From Jatrophihabitans sp. (GTDB lineage: Bacteria; Actinomycetota; Actinomycetes; Mycobacteriales; Jatrophihabitantaceae): DNA of 64,000 nt. The stretch covers positions 23,524 to 87,523 of the forward strand of contig DASWNX010000006.1 in the NCBI GenBank assembly GCA_036399055.1. The letters run 5' to 3'. Of the stretch, positions 1 to 6,821 are shown one piece after another (position 1 is the stretch's first letter; each line of letters begins with the position of its first letter). The notes under the pieces were generated by a model. It was not told the origin of the DNA. It was given only the letters and a program-made list of their open reading frames with translations, and made no database searches. A program made the position numbers and the translations under genes.

Positions 1-584
1 TTCACCACCGACTGGACCTGGCCCGAGGACAGCGTGGCGCCGGGGTCGGTCGTCAACAACACCGATCCGGTGGCCTTCTGGCTGCCGTCGGTGAAGACGC
101 TCTGCTTCGGCATCGCCAGGTGCACCGCGGCCTCGCGGACACCGCTGATCGACTTGATGGTCTTGCTCAGCTCGCCTTCCAGGGCCCGCTGGTAGTCCAC
201 GTGCTGCTTGAACTCCGAGGTGGTGATGCCTTCCTTGTCCAGCAGGCTGTAACCGGAGGCGCCCGCCGACGGCAGGCCGGCGGCGCTCATGGTCAGCCGC
301 AGGTCATAGACGTCCTTTTGCGGAACCAGGATCGAGGTGCCGTTGGCCGCCAGCTGGTAGGGCGTGCCGTTGGTGTTGAGCTTGTCGATGATCCCGCTGG
401 CATCCGCTGGCGCCAGGTTGGTGAACAGCGGCGCGTAACTGGGCTTGGACGCCCATGACGAAAAGGTGAAACCGCCGATCACCAGGGCGAGCCCGACGAC
501 TACCGTGACCACCTTCTGTCCTGGCGTGAACGCCAGGAACCCGGCCCAGATCCGCCGCAACGTCGAGAGAAGTCTTTCCTGCAT
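1..584 (-). CDS. fliF: Flagellar MS-ring protein FliF, N-terminal part (cut by window edge)
   Basis: FliF forms the MS ring in the cytoplasmic membrane, the base on which the flagellar motor and export gate are built. Only about 194 N-terminal residues are here; the gene runs off the left edge. The translation starts MQERLLSTLRRIWAG, has a membrane segment at about residues 24-44 (VVTVVVGLALVIGGF), then the YscJ/FliF ring domain with SYAPLFTNLAPADAS and a later VREAAVHLAMP stretch typical of the family. The start lies 3 bases past the fliE stop, so it is the next gene of the flgB-flgC-fliE-fliF operon. The identification is firm; the C-terminal FliG-binding part cannot be judged. Confidence 0.93.
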   Translation of the reverse strand, partial: MQERLLSTLRRIWAGFLAFTPGQKVVTVVVGLALVIGGFTFSSWASKPSYAPLFTNLAPADASGIIDKLNTNGTPYQLAANGTSILVPQKDVYDLRLTMSAAGLPSAGASGYSLLDKEGITTSEFKQHVDYQRALEGELSKTIKSISGVREAAVHLAMPKQSVFTDGSQKATGSVLLTTDPGATLSSGQVQSVV

Positions 585-587
585 GTC

Positions 588-935
588 TTAGGCCTGCATT
601 CCCATGATCTGGTTGAACGCGTCAACACCCTTGGTGCGAACGGTCGTCGCCAGCTGTGTCACCAGTGAGGCCTGGGTGGCGGCGATGCTGTACTCGTGGA
701 TGTCGGTGAGGTCACCGGTCGCAGCTTGCACCGCGAGCCCGTCGGCTTTGCTCTGCGCCGACTGCACGGCGTTGAGGCCCTTCTCCAGCATCGCGGCGAA
801 GTCGCCGGAGGTGCTGCCGACCGATCCCCCTCCGATGCCGGTGTCACCGAGTCCGGTGTCCCCGATTCCGGTGGTGGCGGTCGTGGCGAAGTTGGGCAGC
901 GCGGCGCTGATGGCGCCGATCGCGGGCAAGGTCAT
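588..935 (-). CDS. fliE: Flagellar hook-basal body protein FliE
   Basis: FliE is the small adaptor joining the MS ring to the rod. The 115-residue product has the usual FliE length. Its N-terminus is Gly/Thr-rich and low in complexity, and the conserved part begins near FAAMLEKGLNAVQ and ends with the family signature (VTQLATTVRTKGVDAFNQIM). It lies 1 base after flgC and 3 bases before fliF on the same strand, the classic flgBC-fliEF order. Expression most likely comes from the sigma-28-like promoter before flgB. Confidence 0.93.
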   Translation of the reverse strand: MTLPAIGAISAALPNFATTATTGIGDTGLGDTGIGGGSVGSTSGDFAAMLEKGLNAVQSAQSKADGLAVQAATGDLTDIHEYSIAATQASLVTQLATTVRTKGVDAFNQIMGMQA

Positions 936-936
936 G

Positions 937-1350
937 TCAGCGGTTCTTTCCGATGTTGATGGCGTCCAGGTAGGTGTCGCGGGCCCGATCCACGACCGCG
1001 GCGTTGGCCTGGAAGGCCCGCTGCGCCATGATCAGGTTGCCCATCTGCTCGCCCATGTCGATATCGGGCAGCCGCACATAGCCCTCGGCGTCGGCGAGCG
1101 GGTGGTTGGGTTGAAAGCTCAGCCGGCCCTCGGGGCTGCTCACCGGCAACGCGGTGACGGAGACTCCGGCGCCGACCCCGTCGGCGCGCCCGGCGACGTC
1201 CTGGGCCTGCACGTACTGCGCCTGGAAGGCGGCGCCGGAGGTGGGCTTGACCGTGTTGAGGTTGGCCATGTTGTTGGCGATGACGTCGATCCAGGTGCGA
1301 AACGTGCTCAGCCCGGTGCCCGAGGTCGAGATGGCGGAGAAGATCGGCAT
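937..1350 (-). CDS. flgC: Flagellar proximal rod protein FlgC
   Basis: FlgC is a proximal rod subunit exported by the flagellar type III system. The 137-residue protein has the N-terminal rod/hook motif (ISTSGTGLSTFRTWIDVIANNMANLNT) and the matching C-terminal helix (NLIMAQRAFQANAAVVDRA), which pair as a coiled coil in the rod. Its length is normal for FlgC. It starts 4 bases after the flgB stop and is followed at once by fliE. Confidence 0.94.
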   Translation of the reverse strand: MPIFSAISTSGTGLSTFRTWIDVIANNMANLNTVKPTSGAAFQAQYVQAQDVAGRADGVGAGVSVTALPVSSPEGRLSFQPNHPLADAEGYVRLPDIDMGEQMGNLIMAQRAFQANAAVVDRARDTYLDAINIGKNR

Positions 1351-1354
1351 CCGC

Positions 1355-1696
1355 TCAGCCCTTCAACACGGTGTTGAGGAGTTCGAACTTCGCCGACATC
1401 GCGCCGCTGAGCAGCCGGAACTGCAGGGCGGTCTTCTGATCGGTGAGGGTCTCGGTGTCCAGGCTGACGTTGTTGCCGTTGATCCCGACCGGCGCGTCGC
1501 TGGGCGTGATGGTGACCGCGGCCTGAGCAGGCTCACCGGCCGAGACCGCCTGCCGCAGGTTGTCCTCGAAGGACAGCTGCCCGGCGCGGAAGTTCGGGGT
1601 CTCGATGTTGGCGATGTTGTGGGCGCTCACCCGCTGCCGAGCGGCAAGCGCGGTGAGAGCGGTACTGAGCGTGACTGACGCGACGTCGTCGAGCAC
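1355..1696 (-). CDS. flgB: Flagellar proximal rod protein FlgB
   Basis: FlgB is the first proximal rod subunit. The 113-residue product has the rod motif near its N-terminus (RVSAHNIANIETPNFRAG) and a C-terminal helix ending KFELLNTVLKG. The chosen start is GTG at 1696; a GGAGG element lies about 9 bases upstream. It is the first gene of the flgB-flgC-fliE-fliF operon. A sigma-28-type promoter lies about 75-100 bases upstream, in the gap after the fliS-side operon. Confidence 0.92.
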   Translation of the reverse strand: MLDDVASVTLSTALTALAARQRVSAHNIANIETPNFRAGQLSFEDNLRQAVSAGEPAQAAVTITPSDAPVGINGNNVSLDTETLTDQKTALQFRLLSGAMSAKFELLNTVLKG

Positions 1697-1772
1697 GGCA
1701 CGAAACCTCCGTTAATCGGGGCTTCGCCAATCCATGGCGGGGCTGTTTCGAGCAGTCCGTGCTCGGAAATCC

Positions 1773-1799
1773 CTATCGACCATGATCACAGAGAGTTAA
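1773..1799 (-). promoter_or_regulatory. Sigma-28 (FliA/WhiG)-type promoter before flgB
   Basis: On the minus strand TTAA (1799-1796) is followed by exactly 15 bases and then GTCGATAG (1780-1773). This fits the sigma-28 pattern TAAA-N15-GCCGATAA at six of eight -10 positions and three of four -35 positions. It is the same architecture as the sites before fliC and flgN. The leader to flgB would be about 70 nt. Confidence 0.6.
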
Positions 1800-1863
1800 G
1801 CGGATGTAAGAAACCTGTTCAAAACGGATTCCTACGCCCTTCAGGCCCTCAACGTTGAGGGGC

Positions 1864-2199
1864 CTAGGCCTTCAGGTCGACAAGTTGCGGCGCCGGGTCA
1901 GGACGGTTGGCTGAGCGGGGCCGGCTCGCGGCGGGCGCCCGGTCCAGCTCCAGTGAGATCTGGATCTGCAGCCGTAGCTGCTGATCGAGCAACGCCTGCG
2001 CGCGGGCGACCAGCTCGGCGGGAATGGGTGGCAGGACCGGTGGATGCCAGGGCGTCACCGGGGCCAGCAGCTCACCGCGCCGCAGGCCCTCCTGCAGCGC
2101 CGTCGTCTCCAGCTCGAGGTCGGCCAGCACCTGTTCCCAGGTGGGCGCGGCCGGAACCGGACCCACGCGCTCAGCCGAGCCAGCGAGCTGGCTAGCCAA
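1864..2199 (-). CDS. Small protein in the fliT position, downstream of fliS
   Basis: The 111-residue product is not recognised by sequence. It overlaps the 3' end of fliS by 8 bases, so the two are translationally coupled, and it is the last gene of the fliD-fliS operon. That is where fliT, the FliD chaperone, lies in many bacteria. The N-terminal half (WEQVLADLELETTALQEGL) and centre (AELVARAQALLDQQLRLQIQ) are predicted helices, as in FliT-type chaperones, while the tail is Pro/Arg-rich and probably unstructured. A FliT-like role is inferred from position and shape only. Confidence 0.6.
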   Translation of the reverse strand: MASQLAGSAERVGPVPAAPTWEQVLADLELETTALQEGLRRGELLAPVTPWHPPVLPPIPAELVARAQALLDQQLRLQIQISLELDRAPAASRPRSANRPDPAPQLVDLKA

Positions 2200-2623
2200 C
2201 GCGGACTGCTTCCCGGCCGTCGGCCGCTACCGCCCCGCTGGACGGCACGCCGCCCTGCAACTGGGCTTCGGCCTGCTGCCAGCTGGCGCGCAGGTCAGAG
2301 ACGATCTTGGTGACGGCTGCCAGCCGGCCCGGCTGCGGCTCGAGCACCTCGCCGATCAGCTCGCGCAGCAGGTAGGAGTACAGCGACGCGAGGTCGCCGG
2401 CGCCTGACCAGGCTGCGACGTCAAGGCTGCCCAGCAGCTCGGCGACGATCTGCTGGGCGTGCTGCAGGTGGTCCCGGGCGGTGGCGTCGCCGCAGTCCTG
2501 AGCAGCCTGAGCACGCTGGATGTCCAGCCACAACCGGTCATAGAGCAGGACGATGCGCCGGGCCGGCGTCGCGGTGGCAACGGCGTCGGCGAGGTAGCGG
2601 GCGCGGGCGGCGTCAGCTGGCAC
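2192..2623 (-). CDS. fliS: Flagellin export chaperone FliS
   Basis: FliS binds the C-terminus of flagellin in the cytoplasm, prevents premature assembly and helps targeting to the export gate. The 143-residue product starts with the typical RARYLADAVATATPARRIVLLYDRL block and continues with helices containing HLQHAQQIVAELLGSLD and SLYSYLLRELIGEVL. Its last 25 or so residues are a poorly conserved tail. It lies 65 bases after fliD. In some bacteria FliS also takes part in the CsrA-FliW-flagellin partner switch, relevant because both regulators are encoded at 9.0-9.9 kb. Confidence 0.92.
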   Translation of the reverse strand: MPADAARARYLADAVATATPARRIVLLYDRLWLDIQRAQAAQDCGDATARDHLQHAQQIVAELLGSLDVAAWSGAGDLASLYSYLLRELIGEVLEPQPGRLAAVTKIVSDLRASWQQAEAQLQGGVPSSGAVAADGREAVRVG

Positions 2624-2688
2624 GGGCGATCATCTCCTTCTTCGGTTGGCGCCGGCCCCGCGGGGGCGAGCGGTCAGGTCGTGAGGGG

Positions 2689-3984
2689 CTACTTGCGCGA
2701 GGCGGAGTTGGACTCGCTGAGCGCGGACAGCGCCGAGGTCAGGTAGCTGGAGGTGGCCTGCAACTTCTGCAATGCCACTTCCATGGCCGTGTACTTGGAC
2801 TGCATGGCGGTTCGCTGGCCTTCCAGCCGGGTGTCCCAGTCGGCGATCTGCTTGTTCAACTGACCGACCTGGGACGTGCCGGAGTTGATCAACGGGCTCA
2901 GGGTGACAGTGGAGCTGTTCATGGCCAGGCTGGACAGGGCGCCGGCCAGCGAGGTCGCGGCAGCCGCCTGGGCCTTGGCCGGGTCGGCCGCGTAGCCGGC
3001 GGCGAAGGCGGTGGCGTCGAAGGCAAGCGTGCCGGTCGAGGTCAGCTGCACGCCGATCGGGGCGAAGCTGGTTCCGGTGTTGTCGCCTCGGCTCACCGTC
3101 GACAGCACGCTGTTGGTGATCGAGTTGATCTGGAAGTCGCTCTCCAGCACCCCGCCCTTGCCGGTGTGCTTGCCGAGTTCGGCGAGAGTGGCGTTCGCGG
3201 CGTCGACCAGGGCTTTGATCTTGTCGCTGATCGCGGTGGCGTCGCTGGAGACCGCGATCGTCACCCCCGAGACGACGGCGCCGACGCTGAAGGTCACGCC
3301 GGGCACGACGTTGTTGAAAGTGTTGCTGCTGCTGGAGATGGTGTATCCGCCGGCGTTGGGATCACCCACCGCGATCTTGGCGTCCCGAGCCGCGACCAGG
3401 GTCTGCGGAGCGGTGTCGAGGCCGTTGACCGTGAAAGCGCCGGCTGCGCCGGTGGCCACCGAGGTGAACTGCAGCAGCGGGCCGGCGTCGGTGTTGACCA
3501 CCGAGGCGCGGATGCCCAGCGCGGCGTTGTTGACCGCGGTCGCAACCGAGGCGGCGCTGCCGTCGGCCAACGTCAGATGGTGGGTGACGCCGCTGGAGTC
3601 GACGACGTCGATGCCGTTGGGGGGCGAGGCGACCACGGCGCCCGCGGCTGCCACGGTGCTGATCTGGGCGGTGGCCAGCCGGATCACGTCGAAGGTGGTG
3701 GCTGAGCCTGAGGCCGCGGCCGAGGTCGTCGAGGCGATCACGGCCGTGCTGCTGGAGACCGCTTTGGTGGCGGCCCAGGTGCTGGCCTGCTTCACCGCGT
3801 CGGCGGCGGCCTGCAACGCGGTCAGCTTGGTGTTGATCGCCTGGTAGGCGGTGAGCACGCTCTGCTGCGCGGACAGCTGGTTCTTCAACTGCGTCTGCGG
3901 TTGCGCGGCCACTGTCATCAACTGCGAGATGAGAGAGGCCGTGTCGATACCGGAGGACAACCCGCCGATCGAGAACGCGCTCAC
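2689..3984 (-). CDS. fliD: Flagellar filament cap protein FliD
   Basis: FliD (HAP2) caps the filament tip and helps flagellin fold into it. The product, about 431 residues, has the N-terminal FliD domain (FSIGGLSSGIDTASLISQLM, then a helix to about residue 70) and a C-terminal coiled coil ending SSYLTSALSALSESNSASRK; between them lies a Thr/Ser/Ala/Val-rich, surface-exposed region. Two GTG codons compete as start, at 3990 and 3984. The AAGGAG element touches the first but sits 5 bases from the second, so 3984 is preferred. A strong hairpin separates it from fliC. Confidence 0.92.
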   Translation of the reverse strand: MSAFSIGGLSSGIDTASLISQLMTVAAQPQTQLKNQLSAQQSVLTAYQAINTKLTALQAAADAVKQASTWAATKAVSSSTAVIASTTSAAASGSATTFDVIRLATAQISTVAAAGAVVASPPNGIDVVDSSGVTHHLTLADGSAASVATAVNNAALGIRASVVNTDAGPLLQFTSVATGAAGAFTVNGLDTAPQTLVAARDAKIAVGDPNAGGYTISSSSNTFNNVVPGVTFSVGAVVSGVTIAVSSDATAISDKIKALVDAANATLAELGKHTGKGGVLESDFQINSITNSVLSTVSRGDNTGTSFAPIGVQLTSTGTLAFDATAFAAGYAADPAKAQAAAATSLAGALSSLAMNSSTVTLSPLINSGTSQVGQLNKQIADWDTRLEGQRTAMQSKYTAMEVALQKLQATSSYLTSALSALSESNSASRK

Positions 3985-4010
3985 GTGCACTCCTTACCTA
4001 CCGAGGCGCT

Positions 4011-4042
4011 CCGGCCGGGGCTCTTGTTCGAGCCCCGGCCGG
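4011..4042 (-). terminator. Hairpin between fliC and fliD
   Basis: A perfect 13-bp stem (CCGGCCGGGGCTC at 4011-4023 with its complement at 4030-4042) has a 6-base loop. It lies 43 bases after the fliC stop and 27 bases before the fliD start. There is no T-run, so it may be an attenuator or mRNA-end stabiliser that leaves fliC mRNA far more abundant than fliD mRNA. Confidence 0.7.
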
Positions 4043-4084
4043 ATCGCTTCAGCGGTGTTGCTGGTTGCTTGCTGGCAGGACTGC

Positions 4085-4918
4085 TTACTGCAGCAGCTTC
4101 AGGATGGCCTGCGGAGCCGAGTTGGCCTGGGCCAGCACCGAGGTGGCGGCCGAGGTCAGGATCTGAGCCTGGCTCATCGCGGTGACCTCCGTCGCCAGGT
4201 CGGCGTCGGTGATGTTGGAACGCGAGGCGGTCACGTTCTGGATCGTGGTCTGCAGGTTGCTGATGGTGTAACCGAGCTGGTTCTGGGTGGCACCGATCTG
4301 CGACCGTGAAGCTGACACCGAGGCGATCGCGGCGTCGATGGTGCCGATCGCGGACTGGGCGCCTGCGGTGGTGCCCACGTTGACACCCGAGACACCCAGG
4401 GTGGTGCTGTCCGAGGACGTCAGCGCCAGCGAGATCTGCTCACTGGCGGTGTTGTTGGCGCCGACCTGGAACACGCCGACCGCGGCGGTGTAGCTGCCGT
4501 CGAGCAGCTTGGTGCCGCCGAAGGAGGTCGTCGCGGAGATGTTGTTGAGCTGGGTGTTGAGGTTGGTGATTTCGGACTGGGCGGCGGCCTGGGCGGCGGC
4601 GTCTTGCGAACCACCGTTGGACGCCTGGACGGCGAGGTCGCGCTGACGCTGCAGGATCTTCTGCACGGTCGCCAGGGCGCCGTCGGCGATCTGGGCGACG
4701 TTGGTGCCGTCCTGGGCGTTACGCACGGCCTGGGTGAGACCGTTGATCTGTGAGGTCAGGCCCTGGCTGATCGACAGGCCGGCCGCGTCATCGGCCGCCT
4801 TGTTGATCCGCAGACCGCTGGAAAGCTTCTCGAAAGCGTTCTGCAGCGAAGCCTGGTTGGCGGACAGGTTGCCGTAGGCGTTGAGGGCCCCGACGTTGGT
4901 GTTGATGCGAAGACTCAT
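4085..4918 (-). CDS. fliC: Flagellin
   Basis: Flagellin is the filament subunit. The 277-residue product is short: it has the conserved D0/D1 N-terminal half (SLRINTNVGALNAYGNLSAN, then LSSGLRINKAADDAAGLSIS) and C-terminal half (ending SAPQAILKLLQ) joined by a small middle part at about residues 140-180, so the outer D2/D3 domains are essentially absent. AGGAGG lies 8 bases before the ATG. The leader carries a sigma-28-type promoter and two hairpins that fit CsrA sites, so expression is probably controlled both by the sigma factor at 5.1-6.0 kb and by CsrA/FliW. Confidence 0.95.
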   Translation of the reverse strand: MSLRINTNVGALNAYGNLSANQASLQNAFEKLSSGLRINKAADDAAGLSISQGLTSQINGLTQAVRNAQDGTNVAQIADGALATVQKILQRQRDLAVQASNGGSQDAAAQAAAQSEITNLNTQLNNISATTSFGGTKLLDGSYTAAVGVFQVGANNTASEQISLALTSSDSTTLGVSGVNVGTTAGAQSAIGTIDAAIASVSASRSQIGATQNQLGYTISNLQTTIQNVTASRSNITDADLATEVTAMSQAQILTSAATSVLAQANSAPQAILKLLQ

Positions 4919-4921
4919 TTG

Positions 4922-4936
4922 GTTTCCTCCTGAAAC
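4922..4936 (-). promoter_or_regulatory. Candidate CsrA site overlapping the fliC ribosome binding site
   Basis: On the transcript GTTTC-AGGAG-GAAAC can fold as a 5-bp stem with a 5-base loop that carries GGA. The loop is the Shine-Dalgarno element, 4-8 bases before the fliC ATG. GGA in a hairpin loop over the ribosome binding site is the standard CsrA target. Confidence 0.55.
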
Positions 4937-4966
4937 AGAGTCCGGGTGACCCTTAGCGGGCCGGCC

Positions 4967-4982
4967 GATCCATCCGTGGATC
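4967..4982 (-). promoter_or_regulatory. Candidate upstream CsrA site in the fliC leader
   Basis: On the transcript GATCC-ACGGAT-GGATC forms a 5-bp stem with loop ACGGAU, which contains the CsrA loop consensus ANGGA. It would lie at the very 5' end of the leader, about 45 bases upstream of the second site. Confidence 0.5.
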
Positions 4983-4994
4983 AGCTCGTCTATA

Positions 4995-5021
4995 GGTTCG
5001 GCAGCCGGGGCGGCGACTTGA
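4995..5021 (-). promoter_or_regulatory. Sigma-28 (FliA/WhiG)-type promoter of fliC
   Basis: TCAA (5021-5018), a 15-base spacer and GCCGAACC (5002-4995) match the pattern TAAA-N15-GCCGATAA. Transcription would start near 4988, giving a leader of about 70 nt that begins just before the first CsrA-like hairpin. Confidence 0.7.
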
Positions 5022-5055
5022 GCGGTTAGCCGCTACTTTGTCGCGCGGGGCGCCG

Positions 5056-6003
5056 TCAGGCGATCGAAGAGCGGTCGAGCTGCTCGTGACGGCGCGGCGT
5101 CGCCGAGCCGTACTGCGCAGAGACCGTCTCGCCGAAGGCGTTTGACATCTTCAACCTGCTGGACAGGTTGCCGCGGGCGGCGACTGCCGCCGCGTAGCTG
5201 GCGACCCGGGCGCCGGCCCGGCCGGTCGGCTCGGCCGGCGTGGCGAGCTCAGGCTCGGCGCTGGCCAGGCCGTGGCGCAGCAGCTTGAGGGCCTCGGCGC
5301 GCAGCTGGGAGATACGTGACTCGGTGACGCCGAGCTCAGCGGCGATGTCTGCCATCTGCCGCTGCTCGAAGAAGTAGGCCTGCACGACGTGGCGCAGCCG
5401 CTCGGGCAGCTCGGCGATCGCGTCGTGGAGGTAACCCAGCTGCTCGCGGTCCAACACCAGTTGCTCGGGGCCGCGCTGGGCGTCGGGCACCATGGCGGCG
5501 CCGGTCTCGGGCGCGAAGCCCTGCAGGCTCAACACGCTGGCGCGGTGCACGTCGGCGTCGATGCTGCCGAGCTCGGAGACGCTGAAGCCCAGGGTGTCAG
5601 CGACCTCCTGCGGCCGGGGTGAGCGTCCCAGGGTCACGGCGAGCTGGTTGCGGGCGGCCTCGACCTCGCGGGCCCGGCCACGGACGGACCTGCTGGCCCA
5701 GTCCATCGAGCGCAGCTCGTCTACCAGGGCGCCGCGGATGCGGATCGCGGCGAACCGGGCGAAGGGCACCCCGCGCGACTCGTCATAACCCTGCGCGCTC
5801 AGCACCAGCGCGGTCATCCCCGCCGAGGTGAGGTCGTCACGGCCGATGTGGGCCGGCAGCCGGGTCATGGTCTCGCGGACGATGTGTCCGACCAGGGCCA
5901 GGTTGTCCCGGACCAGGGTCTCCACGCCGAGGGGGCACGCCTTGGCGGCTGAACCAGCCGACGCGATCATCGACGGTGCGGAGGCCTTGTGACTCATCGT
6001 CAT
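5056..6003 (-). CDS. FliA/WhiG-family RNA polymerase sigma factor
   Basis: An alternative sigma factor of the sigma-28 family, expected to transcribe flagellar genes. Region 2 is seen at about residues 20-95 (LALVGHIVRETMTRLPAHIG, then FARFAAIRIRGALVDELRSM), region 3 around residues 110-160, and region 4 with its helix-turn-helix at about residues 190-235 (MADIAAELGVTESRISQLRA). About 70 extra residues follow region 4. The start at 6003 is preferred because an AGAAGAG element lies 5 bases upstream; an upstream ATG at 6039 lacks one. It sits between the two flagellar arms and the window contains three promoters of the matching type. FliA and WhiG roles cannot be separated from sequence alone. 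Confidence 0.88.
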   Translation of the reverse strand: MTMSHKASAPSMIASAGSAAKACPLGVETLVRDNLALVGHIVRETMTRLPAHIGRDDLTSAGMTALVLSAQGYDESRGVPFARFAAIRIRGALVDELRSMDWASRSVRGRAREVEAARNQLAVTLGRSPRPQEVADTLGFSVSELGSIDADVHRASVLSLQGFAPETGAAMVPDAQRGPEQLVLDREQLGYLHDAIAELPERLRHVVQAYFFEQRQMADIAAELGVTESRISQLRAEALKLLRHGLASAEPELATPAEPTGRAGARVASYAAAVAARGNLSSRLKMSNAFGETVSAQYGSATPRRHEQLDRSSIA

Positions 6004-6082
6004 CGTTACTCTTCTCGTGGCAGTGGTGCTGCTGGGCATTTACGTACTTTGCTGTCGCACCGAATCGATTCCGACTACTGGC

Positions 6083-6139
6083 GGTTAAGTTCGCCCCCGC
6101 TGACTTAACCCGGGCTTAATGTATTAGCTGCGTTAAGTT
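6083..6139. promoter_or_regulatory. GTTAAGT inverted repeat plus a third copy, between sigma gene and flgN
   Basis: GGTTAAGT (6083-6090) and ACTTAACC (6103-6110) form a perfect inverted repeat of 8-bp half sites with centres 20 bp apart, two helical turns. A further GTTAAGTT lies at 6132-6139. The region is unusually AT-rich and sits between divergent genes, so an operator for an unidentified flagellar regulator is likely. The TTAA in this repeat could also be the -35 of a weak sigma-28-like site reading toward the sigma gene (ATCGATTC at 6069-6062 after 15 bases). Confidence 0.5.
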
Positions 6140-6225
6140 TCGGATACTCAGAGTCACTGTGATCTACGTCACTACGGCGTGTCGCTCGCGATGTCTGCTT
6201 TGACCCCTCAGCGGAGCCCAACCGT

Positions 6226-6252
6226 TCAAGTCCGGCAGCGGAGTGCCGATTA
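6226..6252 (+). promoter_or_regulatory. Sigma-28 (FliA/WhiG)-type promoter of the flgN-flgK-flgL operon
   Basis: TCAA (6226-6229), a 15-base spacer and GCCGATTA (6245-6252) give the best sigma-28 match in the window: seven of eight -10 bases. The spacer begins GTC as in the fliC promoter. The start codon of flgN lies 35 bases further on. Confidence 0.75.
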
Positions 6253-6286
6253 GTTGCGTTGAACCCGAGGGGAGTGTGAGGTAGTC

Positions 6287-6796
6287 ATGTTGACGACTAC
6301 GGGAAGTAAAACCATGGGGTTCTCCGAGGTATCGACGTTGCTGTGGCGCGAGCGCGATGCGCTGCAACTACTGCTCTTCAAGCTTGTCGAGGAGCAATTG
6401 ATAGTCAGCGCTGGGCAGACCCGCTGGCTGGCTCAGGCCAACGACGAGATCGAAGCCGCTCTTGAGCAGCTGCGCGGAACCGAGGTGCTGCGGGCAGCAG
6501 AGGTCGACGCGATCGCCGACGACCTGCGGCTACCGGCCCCTCCCACGCTGGCTGAACTCGAGGCGCTTGCGCCGCAGCCCTGGGCGACGCTGTTCGGAGA
6601 GCACCGGCAGGCGTTGCTGCAACTGGTCGCCGAAGTGGAAGGCGCGACCGGTCACAACCGGGTGCTGCTGGCCGCCGGCGCCCGCTCGGTCCGCCAAGCG
6701 CTGCTCTCGGTCACCGAGACGGTGCAGACCTATGACTCCCACGGCTCGACCGCGGCCTCCCCCAACGGCCCGATGTTGATGGACGAGCAGGCATGA
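6287..6796 (+). CDS. flgN: Flagellar export chaperone FlgN
   Basis: FlgN is the cytoplasmic chaperone for the hook-filament junction proteins FlgK and FlgL. The 169-residue product has the FlgN helix pattern: SEVSTLLWRERDALQLLLFKLVEEQLIV in the first half and a later long helix ending NRVLLAAGARSVRQALLSV, which in the family contacts the client. The last 25 residues are low-complexity. It is followed 25 bases later by flgK, its client, in the usual flgN-flgK-flgL order. Confidence 0.88.
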   Translation: MLTTTGSKTMGFSEVSTLLWRERDALQLLLFKLVEEQLIVSAGQTRWLAQANDEIEAALEQLRGTEVLRAAEVDAIADDLRLPAPPTLAELEALAPQPWATLFGEHRQALLQLVAEVEGATGHNRVLLAAGARSVRQALLSVTETVQTYDSHGSTAASPNGPMLMDEQA

Positions 6797-6821
6797 GCGA
6801 GCGTCACAGCGAAGGCTCGTC

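Noticed and set aside
3011-3847. 278-codon plus-strand frame opposite fliD
   Set aside because: Antisense to a gene of clear identity; no ribosome site or family pattern.
3985-3990. GTG at 3990 as start of fliD
   Set aside because: The AAGGAG element directly touches this codon; the GTG at 3984 has normal spacing.
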